DNA from: Deltaproteobacteria bacterium | GTDB lineage: Bacteria; Myxococcota; Kuafuiibacteriia; Kuafuiibacteriales; Kuafuiibacteriaceae | Reading direction: 5' to 3' | Assembly: GCA_011526105.1 (NCBI GenBank) | Contig: WYAZ01000031.1 | Span: 1-64,000, forward strand | DNA length: 64,000 nt | In this document: positions 17,556-29,300 of the stretch, piece by piece | How positions within the stretch are numbered: the first letter of the stretch is position 1 | Layout: the number at the start of each line of letters is the position of its first letter | Translations under genes and position numbers: made by a program | The notes under the pieces: generated by a model | The model's input: only the letters and a program-made list of their open reading frames with translations | Told to the model about the DNA's origin: nothing | Database searches by the model: none

Positions 17556-17624
17556 TCAGAACCAAGCGGTTCCGCGGCTGCTCGCCAAAGCTGGGCCGCG
17601 GAGACCGCTGAAAGGAGCTTCATC

Positions 17625-19553
17625 ATGAATGAAATCTCGTATCTTGGCCAGTGGGCCAAGTACTACGCGTCCTGCGGCATCGCCATCCTCCCGCTCAAGC
17701 CGAACAGCAAAGAGCCGCTCGGACGCTGGCGGCATCGGCAGAGGCAGCCCATGTCCGACCAGGAGGTGGTCGACGTGTGGAGCCAACAACCGAACGCGAA
17801 CATCGGCATCGTGTGCGGTGCGATCAACCAAGACCTTGCCGTCGTAGATCTTGATAGCGCTGTAGCAATCGCGTGGGCTGACCAGAACCTTCCTCCGACT
17901 CCTTGTAGGGCGACCACGCCCAGAGGAGAGCACCGCTACTTCAAGGCGTCCGGCGTTCGCAACAGTACCAAGCTGGGAGGGATCGATGTCGATCTTCGCG
18001 GCGAGGGTGGCTACGTCGTCGCGCCACCTTCTGTCCATCCCGCGGGCGGGGGCTACAGCTGGTGGCCCAAGCCGGACCAGGCCCCAAATCTGGCCGGCCT
18101 CCCGCAACTTCCTGCATCGATGTTGACCGTCGTTTCTGCGGCGGCTCTCGACGCGCTCGCATGGCTAAAGAAGAAACCAATCCCCCAGCGTCACCCCGAC
18201 CACCCGGACGACAGCCACACCATGTTGCTCGCCAACGCCAGGAAGCTGGTCCAGAAGTTCCGGCTGGAGCGCGAAGACCTGCTTGGCGTGTTGCTCGCCT
18301 GGAACGCCGAGATCTCTGATGATGCCAACCAGTGGAGTGAGAACGAGCTTGAGCACAAGGTAGACGAGATCTTCTCGTCTCGGTCGACGACTCCAGACAT
18401 TGCCGGTCTTCTGGAGCGTTACACGTTGATCGCGGGCTCTGCGCAGATCTGGGACGGCAAGCTCCGCCACGCTGTGAGCGTCCAAGCGGTCAAGCTTGAG
18501 CACCCCGGAGTCGCCGATCACTGGCTCCGGCATCCGGAGAGGCGCCTCGTCTCCGAACGCGACATCGTGTTTGCTCCCGGGGGATGTGCGCCCCACCAGA
18601 TCAACCGGTTCGCGGGGCTCCCCTGCCGGCCCGACGCCACGAAGCCGCACCAGAAGATCGTAGAGCACGTTTGGCACCTCTGTGGCGCCGACCAGGAACT
18701 CTGGAGGTGGGTGATGTCGTGGCTCGCCGTTCCGCTCAAGAGTCTCGGTACGAAGATGCAGTCCGCGATGGTTCTCGTTGGTCCACAGGGTTCAGGCAAG
18801 AGCCTGTTCGGCGAAGTGATGCGGGAGATCTACGGGGATCGAAAAGACGGCGGCTACGCGACGGTCATCTCCCAGGACGATCTGGAGTCGACCTTCAATG
18901 GATGGGCAACCGAGTCGCTCTTCGTTGTCGCGGAAGAGGTGGCCTCGTCCCAGAACCGACGCGATCGCAAGAACCCGCTGAAGCACCTCATCACCGGAAA
19001 CGTTGTCCGAGCAAACGAGAAGTACGAAAAGGCCCGCGACGTGGCGAACCACTTCAACCTGATGTTCCTCTCGAACGAAGCCGTGCCGCTCCTTCTGGAA
19101 GCGGACGATCGCCGACATTGTGTCGTGCGAGTACCTCCTGCCCCTCCTCCTCCGTACTTCGACCAGCTGCTCGCAGAGATTCGTGGTGGCGGGGCATGCG
19201 GCTTTCTGGAGTACCTGCTGAAGTTCGACGTGGGCTCCTTCAACCCCGGAAGTCTCCCGCCCATGACCGCCGCGAAGATGAACCTGATGGAGGCTTCGAG
19301 CCCCCCGGAGTTGAAGTTTCTCACCGAGTGGATCGAGGGCCGCATTCACGCTCCCAACCAGGCGCGCCATCTCTACGCTGCGTTTCGAGCGTGGTGTGCT
19401 GAGCACGGCATTCGACCTCCGAGCAGTGCGAGATTCAATGCGGTCGCGGCCGAGCACGCTCAGATTCGGCGAGTGCGGAGTCGAGCCGGAGGTGTCGATC
19501 AGATTGTGTACCTCCGCCCGGGAGAGTTCTCCTCGGGGTCGACGGGGGCCTAA
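17625..19553 (+). CDS. Bifunctional primase-polymerase/D5-type helicase
   Basis: 642 residues with a good AAGGAG site. N-terminal PrimPol domain (about 8-170): VVDLDS provides D75/D77, H103 follows in GEHRYF, and GGIDVDLRGEGGYVVAPPS contains D121, the catalytic set of archaeo-eukaryotic-type primases. A linker leads to a superfamily 3-like helicase/DUF5906 region with Walker A GPQGSGKS (K392) and VVAEEV as a Walker B-like strand. The C-terminus (565-620) looks like the DNA-binding tail of poxvirus D5-type primases. Such proteins initiate and unwind replication of plasmids, phages and satellites, so the element probably replicates after excision. Confidence 0.88.
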   Translation: MNEISYLGQWAKYYASCGIAILPLKPNSKEPLGRWRHRQRQPMSDQEVVDVWSQQPNANIGIVCGAINQDLAVVDLDSAVAIAWADQNLPPTPCRATTPRGEHRYFKASGVRNSTKLGGIDVDLRGEGGYVVAPPSVHPAGGGYSWWPKPDQAPNLAGLPQLPASMLTVVSAAALDALAWLKKKPIPQRHPDHPDDSHTMLLANARKLVQKFRLEREDLLGVLLAWNAEISDDANQWSENELEHKVDEIFSSRSTTPDIAGLLERYTLIAGSAQIWDGKLRHAVSVQAVKLEHPGVADHWLRHPERRLVSERDIVFAPGGCAPHQINRFAGLPCRPDATKPHQKIVEHVWHLCGADQELWRWVMSWLAVPLKSLGTKMQSAMVLVGPQGSGKSLFGEVMREIYGDRKDGGYATVISQDDLESTFNGWATESLFVVAEEVASSQNRRDRKNPLKHLITGNVVRANEKYEKARDVANHFNLMFLSNEAVPLLLEADDRRHCVVRVPPAPPPPYFDQLLAEIRGGGACGFLEYLLKFDVGSFNPGSLPPMTAAKMNLMEASSPPELKFLTEWIEGRIHAPNQARHLYAAFRAWCAEHGIRPPSSARFNAVAAEHAQIRRVRSRAGGVDQIVYLRPGEFSSGSTGA

Positions 19554-19806
19554 TTCGCGAGGAAGTTACGCCGCGCCCTTCCGCCTCCTTCGTGCCGGCC
19601 AATGTTGGTGGTAGTTGTGTCTTCTCACTTCTTTGTTTTGGCACCCCAGGGACCCCACGAAGCAAGAAGCCCATGTTGGATCAGGCGCTTGGAGGAGCCG
19701 TCTCGATCCACGCCACCACCCAGCCGTTTCCCGGGGACCCCAAGCGGCTCGGGGTGTCGCGGACATGGCGTGCGGTTCTCCGGCTACGCTGAGGGCCCCG
19801 GTGGCC

Positions 19807-20892
19807 TCAAAGCGCGACCAGCTCGCGCGCCCACCCCTCTTTGGACAACATCATGAACGAGTGGCCCCGGTTCCGCAGCATGCACTGGTGGATTCTGGCC
19901 CAGGTTGTCTCCAACTCGTCGAGCACGTCCTCGTCGCGCAGGCGGCGAGACATGACGTGCCTGATGATCCCGGCGGCGAGGTCAGCGATTTGGAGCAGAG
20001 GCTCGGCCCGATGGTCGGCCCGGCGGTAGCCGGTGATGCGGTCAAGCGCTCCCCCCACTCCGAATTCAGCGGCGGCATCCTGGAACTCTGGACTATTCTG
20101 GAGCGCATCGAACGCAGCATCCAGGACGGCGCCGAATTGCGCGTCCTGGTCTGCCACGATCTCGGCGGACCAGCTCTCCGTAACGAGATGTGCCTGGATC
20201 CGACCAAGGAATGGTAGGAAGGCATGCACCAACGGGTTTGGCTGCTCCGCTCGCGGTGGGAGACCGGGTGCATCGGCAGGCCAGAAGAAGTCGCTGAGCC
20301 CGGTCCGAATCCTACTGCCAACGAAGCGAGCCGTCTCGCTCGGGTGAAGGTCGAGGCGAGTCACCAGCCGAGCCCCTAGGTTCCGAACGGCTTCCCTGTC
20401 GCGCTGACGCAGCGCGACCACGAAGTCGCTGAGGTCCCGATCTGGCCAGACGTCGAGCACGAGCGCAGCCAGCTCCTGTCGCAGTTCTGGCTTCGCTTCC
20501 GGCGGCGCTTCAGGATTGTGCTTCGGATCCAGAAAAGTCTCGATCACTAGCGACGCAGCCAAGAAGCGCTTCTCTATCGCGGCGAAGAACACCGTCATGT
20601 GCTCCGCGTCCATGTATTCGGCCAGATCACGCAGAATCCTTCGACCCCTTGGGCGATCATGCAGAGCGCTGAACTTGATCTCGGGGGCCTGGTGCTGGTG
20701 GTCGGCGCGAATCTGCTCGATGCGGTTGAGAAGGTTGTCGACGCGATCCTGAGGGACCGCGACCATTGCGGAGACGACGATTGGATCCTCGGGCCTGATC
20801 AAGTCCGGGCCGCTGTGACCGCTCTCATCGCAGAAGAGGACGTATTTCCGGACTGGCCTCTCCGCCTCAGGCGTCTGTTGTCCACCTAGCAC
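19807..20892 (-). CDS. DUF3800 domain protein
   Basis: About 361 residues if the GTG at 20892 is used. No start has a strong ribosome site; the open frame extends to 21078 without homology. The N-terminal YVLFCDESGHSG is the DUF3800 signature: an Asp-Glu pair at the end of the first strand of an RNase H-like fold. QIADLAAGIIRHV near the C-terminus is the second conserved block. Nuclease activity is predicted from the fold but not established. DUF3800 genes are frequent in defence islands and mobile elements. It opposes the primase gene (convergent, 253 bp between stops). It contains one antisense copy of the TCCAGAAA octamer. Confidence 0.78.
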   Translation of the reverse strand: MLGGQQTPEAERPVRKYVLFCDESGHSGPDLIRPEDPIVVSAMVAVPQDRVDNLLNRIEQIRADHQHQAPEIKFSALHDRPRGRRILRDLAEYMDAEHMTVFFAAIEKRFLAASLVIETFLDPKHNPEAPPEAKPELRQELAALVLDVWPDRDLSDFVVALRQRDREAVRNLGARLVTRLDLHPSETARFVGSRIRTGLSDFFWPADAPGLPPRAEQPNPLVHAFLPFLGRIQAHLVTESWSAEIVADQDAQFGAVLDAAFDALQNSPEFQDAAAEFGVGGALDRITGYRRADHRAEPLLQIADLAAGIIRHVMSRRLRDEDVLDELETTWARIHQCMLRNRGHSFMMLSKEGWARELVAL

Positions 20893-21394
20893 CCCCAACA
20901 GCGTGCACTCACCGAAGCCCGCCCTCAAGCGTTTCGGGATTCGTGCGCTCCGTTCAGCTGGTAGCACCGAAGTGCAGCGTGCCCCGACGTCTCCTACGTC
21001 GAACTTTCTGGACCACCGGTGTCCCGACGCGGCGGAGATGAGCCGCGTGGCAACGGGAAGAGTCGTCGGGTCGCGCACTCCGTCTGGTTGTCGACGAGCG
21101 GCCTCGCTCCAGTGGGGTCGGACGGCGTCCGTTCCGCTTGCTCGGAACCGTCCGGTAGTGGAGGTTCGCTACAACCCTGGTGGTCTAGTCGGAGTCGCAG
21201 CACTGGTGTCGTCTGGGACCCCGAATCTCTTGAAGGTTTCGTCTTCACCCTTGCAGGAAGCACCGGCGTCTAGAGGCTAATTTCGCAGAAAGTCGGTCAG
21301 TCTGGGGGCTTTCCGTCCGAGGCCGATTCTCTTCTGGACGGGCTCCGATGACACTCGCCGACGAGCGGACGGAGGCCTCTTCCGGCCCACTCGC
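20893..21394. other. 500-bp intergenic stretch without convincing gene
   Basis: Both strands have open frames up to 125 codons, but they are Arg/Ser/Pro-rich with no domain or ribosome site. One octamer copy occurs at 21005-21012. The region sits between the DUF3800 gene and the XRE gene, both transcribed leftward, and may hold the DUF3800 promoter or a replication origin. I see no clear iterons or RNA gene. Confidence 0.4.
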
Positions 21395-21688
21395 TCAAGG
21401 TCTCTTGCGCGGTCTACCCGTTCGGCGCTCAGCCTTTCGAGGGGCAAGCAGCAGCTCGGCCATCTGTACCCCGAGCGAGTCGGCCAAGCGCGCGAGTGTG
21501 AGGACCGAGACGTTCACCAAGCCGAGTTCGATTTTCTGGACGTAGCTCCGCTCGATCCCGAGTCGCTCCGCGAAGGCTTCCTGGGTGAGCCCGACTCCAG
21601 AACGAAGCTGGCCCACTTTCTGGCCAACGGCCTCGAGGATCGCCCGTCTCCGCTCTGGATCGATTTCTGGACGCGCTCGGCCCAACAC
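21395..21688 (-). CDS. XRE-family transcriptional regulator
   Basis: 97 residues, GTG start. Cro/CI-type helix-turn-helix: VGQLRSGVGLTQEAFAERLGIERSYVQKIELGLVNVSVLTLARLADSL (about 25-72, quoted in part). It is followed by a short Arg/Lys-rich tail. It is divergent from three small genes; an 83-bp gap holds a CACCT/AGGTG palindrome likely to be its operator. It probably represses itself and the rightward genes, as in immunity switches and as control proteins of restriction systems do. Two copies of the TCCAGAAA octamer lie within the gene in different reading frames. Confidence 0.85.
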   Translation of the reverse strand: MLGRARPEIDPERRRAILEAVGQKVGQLRSGVGLTQEAFAERLGIERSYVQKIELGLVNVSVLTLARLADSLGVQMAELLLAPRKAERRTGRPRKRP

Positions 21689-21722
21689 GTCGAAGGGTGG
21701 GACAGACAGCGTCAGACAAACA

Positions 21723-21738
21723 CACCTTTACATAGGTG
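21723..21738. promoter_or_regulatory. Candidate XRE operator palindrome
   Basis: CACCT-TTACAT-AGGTG, 5-bp arms spaced by 6 bp, in the XRE/small-gene divergent intergenic region just upstream of a TACTCT -10-like box at 21759-21764 that ends 7 nt before the ATG at 21772. Confidence 0.4.
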
Positions 21739-21771
21739 CTTTTGCGGGGCGCGTGAGCTACTCTGACTGCA

Positions 21772-21996
21772 ATGGGTCTGATCGGAGTCGTGAGCGCATG
21801 CCTCCAGGAGGACGGCACCTACCGCTTGCCCGGCTTTCTGATCGACCAAGAGGAGATCGAAGACCTCGACGAGGACTCCGCCGTGCAGCGAATGGCGCTT
21901 GTTCGACGAGGCGGAGCACCGGTCCTGATGCCGGTCTGGGACGTAGGCAGAGACTGGATGGTCTACGTGGACATGCACCACTTCGGGTGGGTTTGA
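21772..21996 (+). CDS. Small hypothetical protein
   Basis: 74 residues, acidic in the middle (DQEEIEDLDEDS) with a hydrophobic/aromatic C-terminus (WDVGRDWMVYVDMHHFGWV). No family recognised. The next gene starts 2 bp after its stop, so they are coupled. A -10-like box 7 nt upstream of the ATG suggests a leaderless message under XRE control. Confidence 0.5.
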   Translation: MGLIGVVSACLQEDGTYRLPGFLIDQEEIEDLDEDSAVQRMALVRRGGAPVLMPVWDVGRDWMVYVDMHHFGWV

Positions 21997-21997
21997 A

Positions 21998-22360
21998 GTG
22001 GCCCCGAGCCTTCTCACCGCTGCCCTCATCTTCGCCGGCGTTTTCGTCTTCGTGCTCGCTTGCCGGGAGATCGCGGCGTGGTATTTCAAGATCAACTCCG
22101 CTCTCACTCTCCTCCAGAGCATCGACGCGCGACTGGCCGGGCTCGCCGAGCAGCTTGGCGAAGCACTCGTGCTCGCGTCGCGGGGTCCCGAAGGGGCTCA
22201 GGTCCCTGCCTCCTCGCAAGTTCAAACGTCCATGAAGATGGAAGCCACGAGCCCCGATGGCGAGCGACCAAACTGCTCGAAGTGCTCTGCCCCACTCCGG
22301 CCGCCTGGCAGGTTCTGTGCGCAGTGCGGAACCGCGCAGGGAAACACGACTCTGCGGTGA
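21998..22360 (+). CDS. Membrane-anchored zinc-ribbon protein
   Basis: 120 residues, GTG start. One N-terminal transmembrane helix (LLTAALIFAGVFVFVLACREIAAW, residues 5-28), a helical/coiled segment, then a C-terminal zinc ribbon C-S-K-C ... C-A-Q-C (CSKCSAPLRPPGRFCAQCG). Single-TM zinc-ribbon proteins are often sensors or scaffolds, but no function can be assigned. It lies 2 bp after the preceding small gene and 10 bp before the following gene. Confidence 0.55.
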   Translation: MAPSLLTAALIFAGVFVFVLACREIAAWYFKINSALTLLQSIDARLAGLAEQLGEALVLASRGPEGAQVPASSQVQTSMKMEATSPDGERPNCSKCSAPLRPPGRFCAQCGTAQGNTTLR

Positions 22361-22370
22361 AACGGGGCGG

Positions 22371-23096
22371 ATGAGCTTGAAGCCTGGCCATGCAGTCGCG
22401 TTCTTCGTGTTTGGGTCAGCACTTACCTGGGTCGCGTTGGGCGGCGGGGGAGGCCATGGAATCAACCTGCGTTTCTGGGAGAGCCAATGCGAGAGGCTCG
22501 ATCGCCGTTGCGCGAACGGCGTGCAGGGCGGCTCCATCAACGCGTACCTCGTTTGCGGCTTTGGCAACCTGTTCGCGGGCGCGCAACGCGACGAGGATAC
22601 CTGCCGGCGAATGAACCTCGCGCTCGACGACCCAAAGAACTGGCAGTCACCAGACCACAGTGGCGAAGCAAGGCCCAACGGGCCCGTGCCTGTCCGCCTG
22701 GAACGAGTCACTGGCGAATGGTTCACCGGTCTCAGCGGCAACCGGCACCTTCGGCTCCGCGGTTCTTTCTGGAACGACTCGGACGAGACGCTTGTTTCCA
22801 TCGGCTGCGACTCGCGCGTGGAGGTCTCCTTCATGGACGATCATCCGGCCCAAGAGGCGCGGTGGTCGGCTGCGTGCGGGGACGCGGACGGACTCCAGAA
22901 AGGAGCCTCCCGCCGGTTCGCCGACACCTACGGGACCGCGGTCAATGCCGCCTGGCTCGACTATCCGATCTCAACAGTGCGGCTGCGGCTAAGGTTGACC
23001 GCGCGAACGGCCTTCGACCAGCGATTCGAGGGCGAGGTTCTGGACGTCCAGGTGCCGCCCCCTTTGACGAAGGAGCCGTTCGAACTGGTGCGCTGA
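22371..23096 (+). CDS. Hypothetical secreted or membrane-tethered protein
   Basis: 241 residues from the ATG at 22371. An N-terminal hydrophobic stretch (AVAFFVFGSALTWVALGGGG) may be a signal anchor. The exported part has paired Cys (SQCERLDRRCANG, LVCGFG, DTCRRMN, GCDSRV, AACGDADG) suggesting disulfides, and a beta-sandwich-like middle (RHLRLRGSFWNDSDETLVSIGC). No family recognised. Third gene of the XRE-controlled group and 111 bp upstream of hsdM, so it may share regulation with the RM operon. It contains two octamer copies. Confidence 0.5.
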   Translation: MSLKPGHAVAFFVFGSALTWVALGGGGGHGINLRFWESQCERLDRRCANGVQGGSINAYLVCGFGNLFAGAQRDEDTCRRMNLALDDPKNWQSPDHSGEARPNGPVPVRLERVTGEWFTGLSGNRHLRLRGSFWNDSDETLVSIGCDSRVEVSFMDDHPAQEARWSAACGDADGLQKGASRRFADTYGTAVNAAWLDYPISTVRLRLRLTARTAFDQRFEGEVLDVQVPPPLTKEPFELVR

Positions 23097-23171
23097 ACCC
23101 CGACCCCAGGGCCGTTCCAGGCTTTCTGGGGATGGTTGAACCGCCCCGGGGACCGAAGTACTTTCGGGACC

Positions 23172-23194
23172 TCCAGAAAGTCCGAGTTTCTGGA
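23172..23194. promoter_or_regulatory. Inverted pair of the octamer upstream of hsdM
   Basis: TCCAGAAA-N7-TTTCTGGA, a 23-bp perfect dyad ending 13 bp before the hsdM ATG. It could be an operator for the RM operon. It could also be a chance pairing of the locally abundant octamer. Confidence 0.45.
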
Positions 23195-23207
23195 CCGGCA
23201 AATTCGG

Positions 23208-25071
<1,864 letters not shown>

Positions 25072-25082
<11 letters not shown>

Positions 25083-26361
25083 GAACTCTGATCTTCCTCC
25101 GGGCTGGCGAACCGCGAAGATCGAGGACATTGCGGTAATGGTCGGCAGTGGCAGCACCCCGAAGGGTGGCAACAGCTCATACGTACGCGAGGGGGTGCCG
25201 CTCATTCGGAGTCAGAACGTTCACGACGGGGGACTTCGGCTCGATGACGTTGCACACATCACCGAGGCGACTCACGCTAAGATGAAGCGGACGCATCTCC
25301 GCGACTTGGATGTGCTTCTCAACATAACGGGCGCGTCCATCGGTCGCTGTACCTTCCTTCCTCAGGGATTTGGTCCGGGCAACGTCAACCAACATGTTTG
25401 CATCATCAGGCTGGATCAGCGAACGGCTGCCGCGGCCTTCCTCAGCGCGTTCCTCTCAAGTTATCAGGGACAACGACAGATTCAAGACCTCCAAGCGGGT
25501 CTTAGTCGCGAAGGTTTGAACTTCCAGCAGGTTCGTGCGATCCGACTGCCGCTCCCGCCGCTCGCCGAGCAGCGGAAGATCGCCGCCATCCTGTCCTCGG
25601 TGGACGAGGTTATCGAGAAGACGCAGGCCGTCATCGACCAAGTGCAGGTCGTGAAGAAGGGCCTGGTGCAGGAGCTGCTCACCCGTGGCCTGCCCGGCCG
25701 ACACGCGAAGTTCAAGAAGACCGAGATCGGCGAGATTCCGGAGTCGTGGGATGTGCACCGCCTTGATTCAGTTGCTATGATCCAGACTGGAATCGCAAAA
25801 AACAGGAAGAACGCAGGAAACATCAGCGTGCCATACCTACGAGTGGCCAATGTTCAGGACGGATTTTTGGATCTCACCGAAGTGAAGACCATCGACGTGA
25901 ATGAACAGGCTCTCTCCCGCTACGAAGTCCGGGTTGGAGACGTACTTTTCACCGAGGGTGGTGACGCAGACAAGCTCGGGCGGGGGACTGTCTGGAGCGG
26001 CGAGCTTTCGCCGTGCGTCCACCAGAACCACGTCTTTGTTGTCCGCCCTGGGGCTCGCGTTCGATCATGGTTCCTGACCACATACGGTGGCAGTGACCGT
26101 GGCAAGGCGTACTTCCTGGACTGCGCCAAGCAGACAACCAACCTTGCTTCCATCAATAGCTCGCAACTCAGGGCGTTTCCGATTCCCTTGCCTCCAGTTG
26201 AGGAGCAGGACGCGATTCTGAGTCGCACGAGAGCCGTCGAGGGATGCCTCGCGGTGGAGCGGGCTGCCCACGAGCAACTTGTTCGGGTGAAACAGTCACT
26301 CATGTCTGTTCTACTTACCGGCGAGGTGCGCGTGAACGTGGAAGAGCAGGCCGTCGCGTGA
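25072..26361 (+). CDS. hsdS: Type I restriction-modification specificity subunit
   Basis: 429 residues. The ATG at 25072 has GGAGGAG 7 bp upstream. Two target-recognition domains begin LPPGWRTAKIEDIAVMVG and IPESWDVHRLDSVAMIQTG. Each ends with the conserved PLPPLAEQRKIAAILSSVDEVI-type helix (near 165-200, and again PLPPVEEQDAILSRT near 370). The two long helices set the spacing of a bipartite recognition site. The site itself cannot be read from sequence. The last 4 bp overlap the GTG of hsdR. Confidence 0.95.
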
Positions 26362-29300
26362 AGGGCGAGGGCGCACCGGAAGGCTGGCGCCGCGCCCGCT
26401 ATGGACGGGACTGGAACGAGATCCACCTCGCAGAAGATCCCGCCGTCGCGTTTCTCCGAAAGCTCGGCTTCGTCTACGTCGGTCCCGAAGCGCTCGAAAA
26501 GGAGCGCGCGAGCCTGAAGGAGACCGTTCTCTCCGGCCGCCTCCAAAATGCTCTCCAGAAACTGAACCCCTGGCTCTCTCCAGAAAGCGCGCAGAGAGGC
26601 GTCAAGGCGATCACACAACACCCCGCTGCTGGCCTCCAAGAGGCGAACGAGAGGCTCTACACCACGCTGACGTACGGCATCTCCGTGGAGCAGGACCTCG
26701 GCCCAGGAAAGACGAGCCACAGCGTCCGCTTCTTCGATTTCGAGCATCCAGAAAACAACGAGCTGATCGTCACCCGGCAGTACAAGGTCCTCGGCTCCAA
26801 AAAGCACATCATCCCGGACGTCGTGCTTCTCGTGAACGGGATCCCGCTCGTGGTGATCGAGTGCAAGTCCCCGACCATCGGGAGCACCTGGCGGGACGAA
26901 GCCACCAAGCAGCTTCGTCGCTATCAGGAAGCCGACGCCACCTGGCGCGGTCAAGGCGCGCCCAAGCTCTTCGAGACCGTCCAGCTCCTCATCGCCACGT
27001 GCGGGCAGGGCGCGTGCTACGGCACCGTCGGCACCCCCGGGCGCTTCTTCTTCGAGTGGAAGGAGCCGCACCCGCTGACGCTGGCCCAGCTCGAAGAGCT
27101 GCTTGGGCATCAACCCACAGCCCAAGACGTCCTGCTGTTCGGGCTCTGCCATCCGAAAAATCTTCTGGACCTGGTTCGGAACTTCGTCGTGTTCGACACC
27201 GAGACGGGGAGGTCGGTCCGGAAGGCGTGCCGCTACAAGCAGTTCATCGCGGTGAACCGCGCCATCGACCGGATCAAGAGCGCGAGGAAGCCCGGCGATC
27301 GGGGCGGTGTTGTGTGGCACACCCAGGGGAGCGGCAAATCGCTGACCATGCTCTGGTTGGCGCTCAAGCTCCGGCGCGATCCTGCGTTCCAGAATCCCAC
27401 GCTGGTGATCGTCACCGACCGGCGCGACCTCGACCGGCAGATCTCGGGCACCTTCCGCAACTGCGGCTTCCCGAATCCCGAGCAGGCGAACAGCGTCCGT
27501 GATCTGAGGGCTCTCCTCTCTGGACCGCCCGGCAAGACGATCACCACCACCGTCCAGAAATTCCTCGAGCTGACCACGGCGAACGGCGGAGGCGACCAGC
27601 GTACCAAACGAGAGGCGCACCCGACGCTCAGCGAGGCCTCGAACGTCTTCGTGATGGTCGATGAGGCTCACAGAACTCAATACAAGAACCTCGCGGCCAA
27701 CATGCGTGCTGCGCTTCCGAACGCCTGCTTCCTGGGCTTCACGGGAACGCCCATCGACAAGAAGGACAAGAGCACCCTCTCCACTTTCGGTCCGTACATC
27801 GACACGTATACGATCGAGCAGGCCGTAGCTGACGGCGCTACCGTACCCATCTTCTACGAAGGCCGACTCCCCGAGCTGCGCATCATCGGCCAAACGCTGG
27901 ACCAGCTCTTCGACCGCGTGTTCGCCGACCGAAGCAAGGACGAGCGAGAGGAGATCAAGAAGCGCTACGGGAACGAGCGAGCCATCGCGGGGGCCCCCAA
28001 GCGAATCGAGGCGATCGTGCTCGACCTCTTGGAGCACTTCTCCAAGTTCATCCAGCCCAACGGCTTCAAGGCCCAGGTGGTCGCGGTGGACCGGGAAACC
28101 GCCGTCGGCTACTTCAAGACTCTCCAAAAACTCAATGGCCCGGAGAGCGCCGTGATCATTTCTGGAGGACACAACGATCCGCTGGCCGAGTGGGCGCTCG
28201 ACCGGGACAGGCAAGCGGTCCTGATCGAGCGCTTCAAGGACCCCGCCGACCCGCTCTCGATCCTCGTGGTCTGCGACATGCTCCTCACGGGCTTCGATGC
28301 GCCTGTGGAGCAGGTGATGTACCTCGACTCACCGCTCAAGGAACACACGCTGCTTCAGGCCATCGCCCGCGTGAACCGGACGGCCGACAAGAAGGACTAC
28401 GGGCTCGTCATCGACTACTGGGGCATCTCGCAGGACCTCCAGGACGCGCTCAAGATCTTCACCTCCACGGATGTTGAAGCTGCGCTCGCGCCGAAGGTGG
28501 ACGAACTTCCGCGGCTCGAGACACGTCACGCGGCGGTGCTGCGCTTCTTTGCCAAGGTGAAGAGCAAAGACGACCTGCACGAGTGCGTCTCTGCGCTGGA
28601 GGCGGAGGACGTCCGGGCCGAGTTCGACCTCGCGTTCCGTCGGTTCTCTCAGTCGATGGACATGATGCTCCCAGACACGAGGGCGCTTCGGTTCAACGAT
28701 GATCTTCGATGGATCGGGAAGATTCGCCAGGCCGCGAAGGCCCGGTTCCACGATCCCAAGCTCGACATCAGCGAGTGCGGGGCCAAGGTAAAGCAGCTCA
28801 TCGAGGAGGCGATCATCGCGGAGGGCGTCCAGATCTTAGTCAAGGAGGTGCCGCTCTTCTCCGCCGAGTTCGAGGAGAAATTGGAGCGCCTGACGACGCC
28901 CGAAGCGAAGGCGAGCGAGATGGAGCACGCGATTCGCCACGAGATCCATGTTCACCTCGAAGAGAACCCGGCGTTCTACGAGTCCTTGCGCGAGCGTCTC
29001 CAGAAAATCATCGACGATCGCAGGGCCGAGCGCTTGAGCGCCGTCGAGCAGCTCAAGCTCTTCCAGGAGCTGAGGAAGGAAGCGCAGGCTCCGCACGAGG
29101 CCGCGAAGCAGGTGGGGCTCGATGAGACGGGCTTTGCCATCTACGGGCTGCTGGAGCGGGCACGTCCGTCTTCGGTGGCGCGGGATGGAGATGCTGCGGG
29201 TCTCGGGGGTGCAAACAAGGACCTCGCGTCGTTGATTGGAGAGGCCATCGAGCCGCTGACGGAGATCGTGGACTGGGTGCAGAAGGAAGACGTGCACCGG

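Noticed and set aside
20903-21280. 125-codon open frame on + upstream of the DUF3800 gene
   Set aside because: No ribosome site, no domain, low-complexity composition; treated as intergenic.
25920-28214. 764-codon open frame on - opposite hsdS/hsdR
   Set aside because: Antisense shadow of clear HsdR motifs; no ribosome site or recognisable domain.
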